This document shows positions 7,161 to 15,301 of a stretch of 64,000 nt of DNA, one piece after another. Where the stretch lies: contig NZ_NFJL01000004.1 of the NCBI RefSeq assembly GCF_002159835.1, forward strand, positions 1-64,000, given 5' to 3'. This DNA comes from Blautia sp. An249 (GTDB lineage: Bacteria; Bacillota; Clostridia; Lachnospirales; Lachnospiraceae). The notes beneath the pieces were generated by a model. That model did no database searches, was not told where the DNA came from, and saw only the letters and a program-made list of their open reading frames with translations. Each line of letters starts with the position of its first letter. Within the stretch, counting starts at the first letter, position 1. Both the position numbers and the translations under genes were made by a program.

Positions 7161-8582
7161 TTAATAATTTCCGGCTTCAATCTGAGGAACTTCCTGTCCG
7201 CGCAGTAAAATCCGCGGTCCTCCTGTCCCTTCAATGTATTCCCTTGTTATAATTACCTGACCGATACTGTCGTCTTTGGGAATTTCATACATAATATCCA
7301 GCATGAATTCCTCCAGAATTGCGCGCAGCGCCCTGGCTCCCGTCTTTTTCTCCATTGCCTTTTCCGCAATGGCTTCTAAAGCCCCCTGGTCAAACTCCAG
7401 TTTTACTTCGTCCAGAGCCAGCAGTTTCTGGTACTGCTTCAGGATGGCGTTTTTCGGCTCTTTCAGAATCTTCACCAGCATGTCTTTCGACAGTCCGTTA
7501 AGGGTATAGATAATGGGAAGCCGCCCGATAAATTCCGGTATCATGCCGAAATTCCGAATGTCATCCACAGTCACCTTCTCCAACAGATGTTCGTCTTCGT
7601 CGTATTTATCCTTTAAATCTGCCTGGAACCCAATGGACGCCTGTTTATTCAGACGCTCTTTAATAATATTTTCCAGATCCGGAAATGCCCCGCCGCAGAT
7701 AAAAAGAATATTTCTGGTATTTATTGTGGTCAGAGGTACCATCGCATTTTTGCTGTTGGCTCCCACCGGAACTTCCACTTCTGCCCCTTCCAGCAGTTTC
7801 AGAAGCCCCTGCTGCACCGCCTCTCCGCTGACATCTCTCTGATTGGTGTTTTTTTTCTTGGCTATTTTGTCAATTTCATCAATAAAGACAATCCCCCGTT
7901 CTGCTTTCTCCACATCATTATCGGCGGCCGCCAGTAACTTGGAAAGTACGCTTTCAATATCGTCCCCGATATACCCTGCCTCCGTCAGAGACGTGGCGTC
8001 TGCAATAGCCAGGGGTACATTTAACAGTCTGGCCAGTGTTTTCACCAGATACGTCTTGCCGCTTCCGGTAGGTCCAATCATCAGCATATTGGACTTCTCA
8101 ATCTCAATCTCATCCATGGTATCTGTAGCCACCCGTTTATAGTGATTATAGACTGCTACGGACATTACCTTTTTCGCATGTTCCTGTCCTATCACATATT
8201 CATCCAGACTTGCCTTGATTTTATGAGGCGCCGGAATATCCTTTAACTGAAACTCCGGCTTTTCTTCCTCTTTCCTGGCTTTTTTCTTTACTTTCTGGTT
8301 CTGGGGAATCTGTCCCTGAAGACTGCTTAAATCAATCATGCTGATATTGGGCATGTTGTTCATTAAGTCCATATAATTTATATTCCCATTATTCATGGTA
8401 TCAAAACTTTTCTGCATACAGTCAGTACAAATATGTATATTATTGGGAAGTTCTATCATCTTTCCCGCTATACTTTCCGGACGGCGGCAGAGAAAACATA
8501 CTTCCTCATAATCTTCGTTTTTCTGTTCATTTTCCTGGGAAACGTTTTCCAATTGCTCTTCATTTTCATGTTTCTCTGACAT
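7161..8582 (-). CDS. ClpX-family AAA+ unfoldase, atypical paralogue
   Basis: 473 residues, about 40-50 longer than housekeeping ClpX. The N-terminal zinc domain has Cys29, 32, 52 and 55, then a long low-complexity linker (about 60-115). The AAA+ core has Walker A GPTGSGKT (170-177), pore loop GYIG (203-206) and Walker B IVFIDEID (231-238). IGF (317-319) matches the loop that docks ClpX on ClpP. The RKH pore-entrance loop, normally within a GGRKHP context after the sensor region, is replaced by GANSKNAM (274-281). No clpP or tig gene is adjacent, unlike the usual locus. ATP-driven unfolding and delivery to ClpP are expected from the family. The missing RKH loop suggests different substrate recognition. 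AGGAGG precedes the ATG. Confidence 0.88.
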   Translation of the reverse strand: MSEKHENEEQLENVSQENEQKNEDYEEVCFLCRRPESIAGKMIELPNNIHICTDCMQKSFDTMNNGNINYMDLMNNMPNISMIDLSSLQGQIPQNQKVKKKARKEEEKPEFQLKDIPAPHKIKASLDEYVIGQEHAKKVMSVAVYNHYKRVATDTMDEIEIEKSNMLMIGPTGSGKTYLVKTLARLLNVPLAIADATSLTEAGYIGDDIESVLSKLLAAADNDVEKAERGIVFIDEIDKIAKKKNTNQRDVSGEAVQQGLLKLLEGAEVEVPVGANSKNAMVPLTTINTRNILFICGGAFPDLENIIKERLNKQASIGFQADLKDKYDEDEHLLEKVTVDDIRNFGMIPEFIGRLPIIYTLNGLSKDMLVKILKEPKNAILKQYQKLLALDEVKLEFDQGALEAIAEKAMEKKTGARALRAILEEFMLDIMYEIPKDDSIGQVIITREYIEGTGGPRILLRGQEVPQIEAGNY

Positions 8583-8618
8583 AATCCCTGATCCTCCTGC
8601 TAATTTCTACTACCGCTA

Positions 8619-8626
8619 ATTATAGC
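8619..8626 (-). promoter_or_regulatory. Extended -10 of the clpX-like operon
   Basis: On the minus strand TGC-TATAAT (TATAAT at 8624-8619) lies about 40 bp before the ATG. No good -35 is seen 17 bp upstream, but the TGn extension can compensate. Confidence 0.4.
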
Positions 8627-8702
8627 ATGAACTTTCCAGATATAAAATAAACTTTTTCTAAAATAGCCTGTTTACAGCGCAGCAGACAGTTTCTCCCATT
8701 AC

Positions 8703-8737
8703 AAAAGAGAATGCCTTTCAACCATGGCATTCTCTTT
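8703..8737 (-). terminator. Terminator of htrA
   Basis: AAAGAGAATGCC pairs with GGCATTCTCTTT around a short loop, directly downstream of the htrA stop on the minus strand, and ends in a TTTT run. Confidence 0.75.
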
Positions 8738-8751
8738 CGCTATTATGACCT

Positions 8752-10473
8752 TTATTCAAACAGAGCGGATTTCTCTGCCTGCTGCTGCAGGGAACTGTCC
8801 TCCTCCTGATCGGATTTGGAATCCAGAGTCACTTCAAATGTCTGCTCTTTATATTCTCCGTTATCGGTTCTCTGTGCCGTTACTTCCACAGTCTCGCCTG
8901 ATTTATAGTAGCTGAGTTTATCCACCAGATCTTCTTTGCCGCTTACAGACTGACCGTCAAAAGTAGTAATAATATCTCCCTTGCGGATTCCCGCTTTGTC
9001 TGCGGCTCCGCCTTCCGTTACGCTGATAACAAAAGCTCCCTCGGGCATACTGTACATCTGTGTGGCCTCTTCTGTTAAATCTGCTACTACAACACCCATG
9101 TAAGCTGCATTGTTTCCATCTACTTTATCTCTTGTTTCCCGGCTCATCAGATCTTCCAGGATAGGAAGAGCTCTCGAAATCGGAATTGCATATCCCATTC
9201 CCTCTATCGTACTGTCTGCCAGTTTGGCTGAATTGATTCCGATAACTTCCCCTTTCATATTTAATAAGGCTCCACCGCTGTTTCCGGGGTTAATGGCCGC
9301 GTCTGTCTGAATAAACGTTCCGCTGATGTTCTCATCATCCACGCTAATCTGACGGTCTAAGGCGCTCACATAGCCGGAAGTTACGGACTGACCGTATCCC
9401 AGAGCATTCCCGATAGCCACTACCTGTTCTCCAACCTTAAGACTGCCGGAATCTCCCAGGGATGCAATTTTAATCTGGCTGTAAATATCATCAGGAATAT
9501 CACTTTTCTGTACTGCAACCACTGCCAGATCGTTCTTCTCATCTGTGCCTTTTACTTTTGCAGACACAGCGTTTTCCGTATCAACACTTCCCTCAGAATC
9601 CACAGAAGCAGCCGTGCTCTCTGCGCTCTCTGTATCTGTTCCCCCGGCATCTGCATTTTCATTTAAGAAGCACACACTCAGGGTATTCGCACCTTCTATT
9701 ACGTGATTATTAGTTGCAATTAAAAGTTCATCGTCATTTTCGCCCACGATAATACCGGAACCTGCGTTTGTCCCCTCATATTCCTGACCTCCGAATCCGA
9801 AGAAATCCGGTATCTGCTGAACGCTTACGGAAGTAATGGCTACAACAGAAGGCAGGGCATTGTCCGCTACCTGAGCTACCGAATAGCCGCCGGAAGAAAC
9901 GGTGCTGGCGTTTGCTTCCTGGGAATCGGAAGAGCCTTCGGAATCGTTTTCGTAAGTTTCTGTGCTTTCGATCCGGACTTCGCTTTTCCTGTTATCACCC
10001 ATGAGTCTTTCGCTTACCAGATTCACTCCCTGGAAAACCACACCTGCAACCAGACCGAATACCAGGGCGAGAGCCACGGTAATCCCGAATTTACTGCCGA
10101 TGCCTGATTTCTTTTTCTTCTTGGGCGCCGGTTTGGACGGACTCATCTGACTGCCGGGCCAGTTCTGATGTACCTGATAATGGGAATATTTGTTTCCCGC
10201 TGACGAACTCTGTCCGTTCTGCTGCTGTCCGGTATACTGAGAGTTTCCCGACGTCTGGGAATAACGCTGGCTCTGATTTCCATAACTGTATGGCTTCTGT
10301 TGGCCGGCTCCCTGTGTCTCCGATGAAGGGGTCTGGCCGGCTGTTTCCTTTTTCTCTGATGCGGGGCGCATCACAAATCCGTTGCTTCCGGTATTGGAGA
10401 AGGTTTCCCCGGAAGTACCTCCTGTCTTCCCCGAACTGCTCTCCTGGCTGTTTCTGTTAAATTCGTCACTCAT
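8752..10473 (-). CDS. htrA: HtrA/DegP-family membrane serine protease
   Basis: 573 residues. A Gln/Ser/Gly-rich cytoplasmic segment (1-115) and a Lys-rich patch precede one membrane span (about 130-150), so the protease domain faces outside. The trypsin-like triad is His257 (TNNHV), Asp315 (KNDLAVV) and Ser399 (GNSGG). One PDZ domain follows (about 450-550), and the tail is acidic and Gln-rich. An insert of about 35 residues rich in Asp, Glu, Ser and Thr lies between His257 and Asp315 (271-305), longer than in common HtrA proteins. The family degrades or refolds damaged exported proteins. GAAGGAGG precedes the ATG. The gene appears monocistronic, with a terminator downstream. Confidence 0.92.
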   Translation of the reverse strand: MSDEFNRNSQESSSGKTGGTSGETFSNTGSNGFVMRPASEKKETAGQTPSSETQGAGQQKPYSYGNQSQRYSQTSGNSQYTGQQQNGQSSSAGNKYSHYQVHQNWPGSQMSPSKPAPKKKKKSGIGSKFGITVALALVFGLVAGVVFQGVNLVSERLMGDNRKSEVRIESTETYENDSEGSSDSQEANASTVSSGGYSVAQVADNALPSVVAITSVSVQQIPDFFGFGGQEYEGTNAGSGIIVGENDDELLIATNNHVIEGANTLSVCFLNENADAGGTDTESAESTAASVDSEGSVDTENAVSAKVKGTDEKNDLAVVAVQKSDIPDDIYSQIKIASLGDSGSLKVGEQVVAIGNALGYGQSVTSGYVSALDRQISVDDENISGTFIQTDAAINPGNSGGALLNMKGEVIGINSAKLADSTIEGMGYAIPISRALPILEDLMSRETRDKVDGNNAAYMGVVVADLTEEATQMYSMPEGAFVISVTEGGAADKAGIRKGDIITTFDGQSVSGKEDLVDKLSYYKSGETVEVTAQRTDNGEYKEQTFEVTLDSKSDQEEDSSLQQQAEKSALFE

Positions 10474-10600
10474 AACTTTTCCTCCTTCAGACCATCTATC
10501 TCAAATCATTTCATTCTCTTTACGATGACTTTAGTCTATCAGCCAATTGTGTTTAAAATGTGATGATTTTTTTAAAAATAAGTGAAACCAGGACACAATT

Positions 10601-11521
10601 TTACTTCTTCCAGTATTCCTTATTCATGGTGCTCCAGAGCAAAAATTTTCCCGGCAGGTTTTCATAATGTCTGCCGCAAAAATAGCCCAGGTATTTAAAG
10701 ACACTCTGCAGAAAAACTCCCGGCACCAGATAAGGTTTTCCTTTTCGGATTAAGTACTTAACCGTAGAAAGTACCAGACGCATTCCCTCTCCCTCTGAAC
10801 GGATTCCCTCAAAAATTTCCGGATGTTCCTTCTGAGATACGCCTAAATCAAAGTTCCGGCGGTACTGCTGCATACAGTTATAGTTGTGAGAATGAATCAC
10901 TCTGGCCTCCGATACGTAAGCCACCTGATATCCCTTCTGAATTAAAGTTCCCGCAAAAATCATGTCTTCATTAAAAATCGCTCTGTCAATAAATCCGCCC
11001 AGCTCCTGATAGGCCTTCTTCTCATAAGCGGCACAGACATTGGAGCAGAAGTAGGTCTTGATTCCCAGACGGGGAAGATCTTCCTTCCCTTTGCAGAAGC
11101 TTTTTGCCGGATAATTAAAAGAACGGGTATATCGCTCTGCAAGGCGGCAGTCTTCCCTGGGAAGCTGTCTTGCATATGCGGCTTTTACCCCCGGCTGTTC
11201 AAAGGCCTTTATCAGATGTTCCACCAGACGGGTATCCGCAGGCATTGCATCCTGAGTCATAAAAATCATATAGTCTGCTTCTGATTTTTCGGCCGCCATT
11301 TTTCTGGTTCCCCCATGGTCAAACTCCTTTTTTGAAATATGGGTCACAAGAATGCGGGAATCTATTTCCTGCCACCTGGGATTCCAACCCTTTTCATCTG
11401 TATTTATAATATAAATCCGTTCAATGGGATATGTCTGTTTCTTCAGCCGTTTCAGAAGCTCTTCCATCTCAGCTCCCGGATGATAGGCCGGAATCAGAAT
11501 ATCTGCAGTCGCTGCTTTCAT
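10601..11521 (-). CDS. GT2 glycosyltransferase, rhamnosyltransferase-like
   Basis: 306 residues. The fold is GT-A: ADILIPAYHPG opens the domain, then FDHGGTRKMAAEKS and FMTQDAMP, motifs typical of rhamnosyltransferase-like GT2 enzymes with a DxD-type metal site at QDA. A hydrophobic C-terminal stretch (about 265-290) could associate with the membrane. The start at 11521 follows AAAGGA. A reading from 11557 has no ribosome site. It stands apart from the upstream LCP gene, behind a terminator and an inverted repeat, so it may have its own promoter. It probably adds a rhamnose or related sugar to the wall polysaccharide made by neighbouring genes (inference). Confidence 0.82.
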   Translation of the reverse strand: MKAATADILIPAYHPGAEMEELLKRLKKQTYPIERIYIINTDEKGWNPRWQEIDSRILVTHISKKEFDHGGTRKMAAEKSEADYMIFMTQDAMPADTRLVEHLIKAFEQPGVKAAYARQLPREDCRLAERYTRSFNYPAKSFCKGKEDLPRLGIKTYFCSNVCAAYEKKAYQELGGFIDRAIFNEDMIFAGTLIQKGYQVAYVSEARVIHSHNYNCMQQYRRNFDLGVSQKEHPEIFEGIRSEGEGMRLVLSTVKYLIRKGKPYLVPGVFLQSVFKYLGYFCGRHYENLPGKFLLWSTMNKEYWKK

Positions 11522-11572
11522 TTCCTTTTTCCTTTCGTCTTTTCTGGTCGCATCCACAGCGGAGCGATTTTT

Positions 11573-11608
11573 ATGTAACAGAAAATCCTACGGAATTTCC
11601 TGTTACAT
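11573..11608. repeat. Inverted repeat upstream of the GT2 gene
   Basis: ATGTAACAGAAAATCC (11573-11588) and GGATTTTC-like partner GGAATTTCCTGTTACAT (11592-11608) can pair at 14 of 16 positions with a loop of a few bases. No T-run follows on either strand, so it is not a normal terminator. It could be an operator or an mRNA hairpin for the GT2 gene. Confidence 0.5.
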
Positions 11609-11610
11609 GG

Positions 11611-11640
11611 AAAAGGCAGACCTGCTGATGCAGGCCTGCC
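11611..11640 (-). terminator. Terminator after the LCP gene
   Basis: On the minus strand GGCAGGCCTGC pairs with GCAGGTCTGCC around a 4-base loop (one mismatch), followed by TTTT. It lies directly after the LCP stop codon. Confidence 0.75.
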
Positions 11641-11648
11641 TGTGATCT

Positions 11649-12806
11649 TTATTGTGTTCCCGTTGTTTCCGTCTGTTGGGTCTGTTCCTGCTGTTGGGCT
11701 ACTTTGTCCGCATACCCCGGTATCTGCCAGACAGACTCAATTCCCAATCCGGTAATAGAAGTAATCTGGCTGCTCTTATCCTGTACTTCCACAGAAGGCG
11801 TATAACTGCTGTCATCAAATAAGAACTCATGAAGCTGCTGTACATTGCTTTCCAGTGTTACCGGGACAACCACATCACCTTTCTGGGACACCTGCATTTC
11901 ATAATGATCAAAGGGGAAACCTGCCGTTTCTCCGATTTCATAAGAAAGCATATTGGGAATCATACTTACAATTTCCTGTTTGTCCAGAGAGGTCTGAATC
12001 ATGGGGAAAACCTGATCCATGATACTGAACAAGGTGGAAAGACTTGATTTCTTCGCTTTCGCTACCATCATCTGAATGATCTCACGCTGACGTTCCGAAC
12101 GTTTGAAATCCAGACCGGCCGTATAACGGATACGGCAATAGGAGGTGGCCTGTACGCCGTTAAGATGATAAGTACCCAGATCAGCGTCCTCATCCTCCGG
12201 TTTCTCCGCAGGAAGTTCTATGGGTGTGTAATCTTTCCCCGTTACTTCCGAGGTTTCAATACAATAGTCGTTCATAAATACGATTTCTGCATATGATAAG
12301 GGGACATCCAGTCCTCCCAGCAGGTCAATCGTGGTAGCCAGTGCGTTAAAGTCCACAGTGGCATACTCTGTAAGCTGCAAATCCAGGTTGGTATTCAGCA
12401 TGGACAGCGCCTGCTCCGGTCCGCCGTAAGCATAGGCGGCATTGGCTTTCTGGTAGGAGCCCTCTCCCACATCCAACAGAGTGTCCCTGTATACGGAGGT
12501 CAGTTTCACCTGTTTGGTGTCGTTATTAATGCTGGCCACAATAATGGTGTCGCTGTTCTCTGCCGAATAATCAGAACCTTCTCCCCGGGAGTCAATTGCA
12601 AAGAGTGCAATATTCAAATATCCGGACAGAGAAGAATCCACGTTGTTCATTTGTACTTTGTTTAAATCCAGTTCCTGGGTCTGGATTTTATTCAGCTTGG
12701 AATTAATCTGCCCATATGCAACCAGACAACCGATAAACAGAATCAGTATAATGATTTCTACTGCAAACAGGACTTTTCTTCCTTTTCCGTGTTTTTTCTT
12801 AGCCAT
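11649..12806 (-). CDS. LytR-CpsA-Psr (LCP) family wall-polymer ligase
   Basis: 385 residues with a basic N-terminus and one membrane span (about 11-31). The LCP catalytic domain lies outside the cell. It has the arginine and aspartate motif VYRDTLLDV (family PRDT) and CRIRYTAG...FKRSERQRE near 225-245. These bind the pyrophosphate of lipid-linked glycans. A Gln/Thr-rich tail ends the protein. LCP enzymes move polysaccharide from undecaprenyl carrier to peptidoglycan or protein. It is 16 bp from the initiating sugar-phosphate transferase gene and in the same direction, consistent with attaching the polymer made by this region. Confidence 0.9.
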   Translation of the reverse strand: MAKKKHGKGRKVLFAVEIIILILFIGCLVAYGQINSKLNKIQTQELDLNKVQMNNVDSSLSGYLNIALFAIDSRGEGSDYSAENSDTIIVASINNDTKQVKLTSVYRDTLLDVGEGSYQKANAAYAYGGPEQALSMLNTNLDLQLTEYATVDFNALATTIDLLGGLDVPLSYAEIVFMNDYCIETSEVTGKDYTPIELPAEKPEDEDADLGTYHLNGVQATSYCRIRYTAGLDFKRSERQREIIQMMVAKAKKSSLSTLFSIMDQVFPMIQTSLDKQEIVSMIPNMLSYEIGETAGFPFDHYEMQVSQKGDVVVPVTLESNVQQLHEFLFDDSSYTPSVEVQDKSSQITSITGLGIESVWQIPGYADKVAQQQEQTQQTETTGTQ

Positions 12807-12822
12807 TATGTTTTCCCCTTAT

Positions 12823-14226
12823 CTAATAAGCATTTTTGTTTACAAATCCTTTGAATACGGTCAAAAAAAGTATTTTAATGTCCAATCCAATGGACCAGTT
12901 CTCGATATAATATAAGTCGCATTCGATACGCTTACGGATAGAGGTATCGCCGCGATACCCGTTTATCTGCGCCCATCCGGTCAGACCGGGACGAACCTGA
13001 TGTTTCACCATATATCTGGGAATTTCCTCTCGGAATTTCTCCACGAAAAATGGTCTTTCCGGTCTCGGTCCCACAAGGCTCATATCTCCTTTTAAAATAT
13101 TGAAAAGCTGCGGAAGCTCATCAATACTTGTCCGCCTCATAATCTTTCCAATTTTCGTCACCCTGGGATCGTTTTTCACCGTCCAGGCTTTCTTTTCTTC
13201 GCTTTCTTTTTGGATCTCCATAGAGCGGAACTTATACATCCGGAAGGTTTTATTATGAAGTCCTACCCGTTCCTGCTTATAAATCAGCGGTCCTTTGGAA
13301 GTGGCCTTCACCAGAATGGATGCTGTCAGCATCACAGGAGAAAACAGAATGATCGCGCAGATGGAACCAACAATATCCATCAGACGTTTCAGAGCCGCCT
13401 GGAAATTATTGGAAAGGGGCACATACCGGATGTTAATTACCGGTAATCCCAGTATATCTTCTGTGTAAGGTTTCGTAGGAATAATGTTATTATAATCAGG
13501 AATAAATTTTGTATGCACTCCTGATTTCTCACAAAGGGCAACAATCTCTTCCAGACGATAGTATTCGCTTAATCCCAGCGTAATCGCTATCTCATCCAGA
13601 CGGTTCGCAGGAAGAATAATCATCAGATTTGCAATTCTTCCGATAACTTTAATTCCTTTATATTCTGTCCCGGATGGAATGTTATCATCCAGTATTCCCC
13701 GAATCACATATCCCCACTGCGGATTTGCCAGTACCCTGTCAATAAATTCTTCCGCCGCTCGGCTGTATCCCACCAGCAGGATCTGTTTCTGATTCAGTCC
13801 CCTCTTGCGCATATCTCTGAGGACATAGCGGATTATAAGCCGCACAATCCAGTCTGCACTGATATTAATAAACACAAAAATATAAATAAGGCCTCGGGAA
13901 AAGTTATTTTCCTTCAGCATATACAGCGCAAACATAATCAAAAGCACGCCAAGAGTATTGGACTTGATAATATTGGCAAGTTCCAGTCTTCGTCCCTGTA
14001 TTCTTTTAGGGGCGTATAAATTAAAGGCCTGATACAGAATCAAAAAGCCGGGTACAATAAACACAAGCGCCAGCATATACTGCCGAAAGGATAAGGTAAG
14101 AACCGTAGATTCCCATATGGGCGCCACAAAACGAAGAAACCAGGCGCTTAAATAGGATATGATAATTACCGCTCCATCAATCAGTACACACAGGCGATTG
14201 AAATTCTTCTGATTATCCTTAATCAA
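12823..14226 (-). CDS. Undecaprenyl-phosphate sugar-1-phosphate transferase (polyprenyl initiating enzyme)
   Basis: 467 residues of the WcaJ/CpsE type. Four or five membrane spans (about 15-125) are followed by a Rossmann-like segment (about 140-260), one more span (about 285-305) and the bacterial sugar transferase domain. That domain shows YKQERVGL, FRMYKFRSM, LPQLFNILKGDMSLVGPRPE and RPGLTGWAQI. The family moves a hexose-1-phosphate from UDP-sugar to undecaprenyl phosphate to start glycan assembly. The only plausible start is TTG at 14226, with GGGGTGAT upstream that pairs well with 16S rRNA. Which sugar is used cannot be told. It starts the polymer served by adjacent glycosyltransferases. 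Confidence 0.9.
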   Translation of the reverse strand: MIKDNQKNFNRLCVLIDGAVIIISYLSAWFLRFVAPIWESTVLTLSFRQYMLALVFIVPGFLILYQAFNLYAPKRIQGRRLELANIIKSNTLGVLLIMFALYMLKENNFSRGLIYIFVFINISADWIVRLIIRYVLRDMRKRGLNQKQILLVGYSRAAEEFIDRVLANPQWGYVIRGILDDNIPSGTEYKGIKVIGRIANLMIILPANRLDEIAITLGLSEYYRLEEIVALCEKSGVHTKFIPDYNNIIPTKPYTEDILGLPVINIRYVPLSNNFQAALKRLMDIVGSICAIILFSPVMLTASILVKATSKGPLIYKQERVGLHNKTFRMYKFRSMEIQKESEEKKAWTVKNDPRVTKIGKIMRRTSIDELPQLFNILKGDMSLVGPRPERPFFVEKFREEIPRYMVKHQVRPGLTGWAQINGYRGDTSIRKRIECDLYYIENWSIGLDIKILFLTVFKGFVNKNAY

Positions 14227-14262
14227 CGGTTTATCACCCCTACTGATTTTATCATTACTACT

Positions 14263-14291
14263 ATATAATAGTTGCTTTCAAAAGGCAACAA
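14263..14291 (-). promoter_or_regulatory. Possible promoter of the initiating transferase gene
   Basis: On the minus strand TTGTTG (14291-14286), a 17-bp spacer and TTATAT (14268-14263). It lies in the 103-bp gap after the upstream glycosyltransferase gene. Confidence 0.4.
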
Positions 14292-14329
14292 GTTATTCTT
14301 TTTTAACAGAAAAAAATCCGGTATATTTT

Positions 14330-15292
14330 CTAATTATTCATCAGTTTTCTCAGGATATTATACCATAATTCCAACTGTATCTTACAGTAAACAGATATTC
14401 TCCCGCTTTTTCGGGGGACTTTTCTGTCTCTTTTACACAGGCACAGCCCGTTTTTTATCCCGGCCAGATACTCTTTTCCGAATCCCTTGACCGTAAAAAA
14501 CATAATCTTGGTCCCGAACCCCAGAACCAGAAGAGGCAGATTCAGAACAATCTGTCCTGCCGGCATATTCTTGTAAAGCATATAGACATTATTTCTGGAG
14601 GAATAACGGGTCTTAAACTGATTATACCGGGAACCGGTGGTTCCGCTTCCGATATGGTAAACAACTGCCCGGGGCACGAACCAGTTCTGATAGCCGAAAA
14701 TCCTGGCCCGATAACCAATGTCCAGATCTTCCAGATAGGCAAAGTGCTCTTCATCAAAATATCCAATCCTGTCAAATAATTCTTTCCGGTAAATGGAGGC
14801 CCCTCCGCAGCAGGCAAAGATTTTCTCCTCTTTCTGATAGTGATTTTCCAGTCTTCCTTTCCCTCTGGCGAAAGCCCATCCCAGGGCGCAGTAATAATTT
14901 CCCGCATCGTCAATCAGAGAGCGGTCATAGAAGCTGACCATCTTAGCCTGGCAGGCAAAGGCTTTCTTATGGCGTTTAATGGCCGCCAGCATTTCAGAAA
15001 CAAAGTTTTCTTTCACTTCCATATCATTATTCAGCAGGAGCACATACGGTGTTTCCGCAGCTTTGATTCCCTCGTTTACTGCTTTGCAGAATCCTGTGTT
15101 TTCTGAAAACTGTATAATTTTAATCTGGGGATACTGAGCCAGCGCCCACTGACTGCTTCCGTCAGTGGATCCGTTGTCCACTAAGATCACCTCAAACTGT
15201 TTCATCTTTTGCCTGTCCAGACTTTTCAGACATCCCTCCAGATATTTCCTTCCATTAAAATTCGGAATTACAATTGATACTTCTTCCCTCAT
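14330..15292 (-). CDS. GT2 glycosyltransferase, rhamnosyltransferase-like
   Basis: 320 residues. GT-A start VSIVIPNFNG, nucleotide-sugar motif VDNGSTDGS (about 36-44), DxD-equivalent LLLNND near 85-90, acceptor-side motif FAYLEDLDIGYR near 185, and a C-terminal amphipathic segment. This pattern is common in rhamnosyltransferases of rhamnan-type polysaccharides. The gene starts 9 bp after the preceding double glycosyltransferase, so the two are co-translated. Donor and linkage are not determinable. Confidence 0.85.
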   Translation of the reverse strand: MREEVSIVIPNFNGRKYLEGCLKSLDRQKMKQFEVILVDNGSTDGSSQWALAQYPQIKIIQFSENTGFCKAVNEGIKAAETPYVLLLNNDMEVKENFVSEMLAAIKRHKKAFACQAKMVSFYDRSLIDDAGNYYCALGWAFARGKGRLENHYQKEEKIFACCGGASIYRKELFDRIGYFDEEHFAYLEDLDIGYRARIFGYQNWFVPRAVVYHIGSGTTGSRYNQFKTRYSSRNNVYMLYKNMPAGQIVLNLPLLVLGFGTKIMFFTVKGFGKEYLAGIKNGLCLCKRDRKVPRKSGRISVYCKIQLELWYNILRKLMNN

Positions 15293-15301
15293 GGTTTTCC
15301 T

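Noticed and set aside
14271-14290. Short GTTGC/GCAAC hairpin as a terminator between two glycan genes
   Set aside because: Only five paired bases and no T-run; more likely chance within a promoter spacer.
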